64,000 bases of DNA from Paenibacillus oralis (GTDB lineage: Bacteria > Bacillota > Bacilli > Paenibacillales > Paenibacillaceae). Made by a program: the position numbers and the translations under genes. The notes under the pieces are model-generated. The model was given only the letters and a program-made list of their open reading frames with translations, was not told the origin of the DNA and did no database searches. Below, in pieces: positions 63,539 to 64,000 of the stretch (within the stretch, counting starts at the first letter, position 1; the number at the start of each line of letters is the position of its first letter). Location of the stretch: the NCBI RefSeq assembly GCF_003863965.1, contig NZ_RRCN01000001.1:1732006-1796005 (forward strand), written 5' to 3'.

Positions 63539-64000
63539 TCATAACCCGGAAGGACAAGCAAGTATATCCATTTGCTCTCGATTTTGACTCCGTTCGTCCT
63601 GGATCAATTGACATAACGTTCTCGCCAATATACGTCCAGCCGTTCTTGGGGCGACCAATCCCGGTAAACTTGGTGCCAACAAGGCCTTGATTCCACGTTT
63701 TTCGGCAAAACGAAAATCGGTCCCACCTGGTTTGGAAGCCAAATCAATAATAATAGCGTGATGCGGAATACGGGTCAACACACGAGAAGTAAGGATTTGC
63801 TCCGGAACCGTGTTAAAAATAATATCCACATTTACGCCTTCATCGTACAAATCTTTCGTATAAAACGGCTCAATCCCCATCTCCCATGCACGTGCAAACT
63901 GCTCCGGTTTCAGAACCCCCGCTTTGACGTGTGCTCCCAGGCGGTGAAGCATGCCGGCTAACGTAAGACCGATTCTCCCCAAACCCAGCACCATACAACG
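63539..64000 (-). CDS. dpaA: Dipicolinate synthase subunit A, C-terminal part
   Basis: The gene enters from beyond 64000. VLGLGRIGLTLAGMLHRLGA is the Rossmann nucleotide-binding loop of the C-terminal NAD(P) domain; VDIIFNTVPEQILTSRVLTR, IDLASKPGGTDFRFAEKRGI and LLAPSLPGLVAPRTAGRILA are close to SpoVFA of Bacillus. With DpaB it oxidises dihydrodipicolinate to dipicolinic acid in the mother cell, for spore core dehydration. The ATG at 63994 is internal; the true start is outside the window. The stop at 63541-63539 is followed at once by a terminator, so dpaB is not in its usual place downstream. Confidence 0.88.
   Translation of the reverse strand, partial: RCMVLGLGRIGLTLAGMLHRLGAHVKAGVLKPEQFARAWEMGIEPFYTKDLYDEGVNVDIIFNTVPEQILTSRVLTRIPHHAIIIDLASKPGGTDFRFAEKRGIKALLAPSLPGLVAPRTAGRILARTLCQLIQDERSQNREQMDILACPSGL

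Noticed and set aside
1..64000. CRISPR array, tRNA or rRNA genes
   Set aside because: No regularly spaced direct repeats, cloverleaf with CCA or conserved rRNA stretches were found by eye.

Overview
The window comes from an endospore-forming Bacillota, most like the Bacillales (Paenibacillaceae or Alicyclobacillaceae type). The sporulation and germination genes show this: the C-terminal half of dipicolinate synthase subunit A (63539-64000), a ger(A)-(C)-small D-(B) nutrient-receptor operon (45485-49382), two CwlJ/SleB-type cortex hydrolases (2905-3336 and 55347-55775), a DUF1657 protein, a YuzF-like DUF2642 protein, a DUF2935 protein, an L,D-transpeptidase and a PdaA-like deacetylase lipoprotein. 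No rRNA, tRNA or CRISPR array was seen. The exact genus cannot be fixed from the sequence alone.

The dominant feature is gene decay. More than thirty genes are cut by frameshifts, in-frame stops or truncations: carbonic anhydrase, bioC, a SulP transporter, DinB, azoreductase, an APH-like kinase, murC, ferredoxin, TetR, a WxL surface-protein locus, a xanthine-dehydrogenase-like pair, a molybdopterin oxidoreductase and the germination operon. Mobile-element debris lies between them: a near-identical pair of IS110-type elements in opposite orientation (6993-8750 intact, 16806-18562 with a one-base frameshift), a third divergent IS110 relic (20327 to about 21575), and relics of Tn3, IS5-like, IS1182-like and IS3 elements, a group II intron, serine and tyrosine recombinases and a prophage lysis module. 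Many lesions are single-base indels, so assembly error must be weighed against real pseudogenisation. Chimeric junctions and large truncations show that at least part of the decay is real.

Layout. 1-1.5 kb: minus-strand clusters of very small genes. 1.9-6.4 kb: transposon and intron relics, a cortex hydrolase, an Hsp20 and a Gln-rich protein, then a carbonic anhydrase/bioC junction. 7-10.3 kb: IS110 copy 1 and the prophage holin/endolysin relic. 11-16.7 kb: decayed transporter, DinB, azoreductase and kinase genes with a few intact small genes. 16.8-21.6 kb: IS110 copy 2, PadR/DUF2812, IS110 relic. 22-28.2 kb: broken murC, deacetylase cassette 1, DUF2935, a truncated 7TM sensor kinase. 28.5-38 kb: relics plus an intact cupin. 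38-40 kb: WxL locus. 40.6-41.3 kb: an overlapping GNAT/54-residue pair. 42.5-49.7 kb: xanthine-dehydrogenase-like genes and the ger operon. 50-55.8 kb: IS3 relic, DUF4046, ParB-like protein, deacetylase cassette 2, second cortex hydrolase. 56.7-64 kb: L,D-transpeptidase, DUF1657, YuzF-like protein, PBECR4 nuclease-like protein, RlpA-like secreted protein, zinc-ribbon protein, integrase relic, dpaA.

The most promising signals are these. In the IS110 elements, a short internal copy of the element's own left end sits in the 3' noncoding region, and it differs between the active-type and relic elements in step with the end itself, as expected for a guide RNA. The same elements carry a conserved 5' leader fold that covers the ribosome binding site. 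Duplicated sporulation-type cassettes have decayed in complementary ways. Several unnamed small-gene pairs and clusters also stand out.
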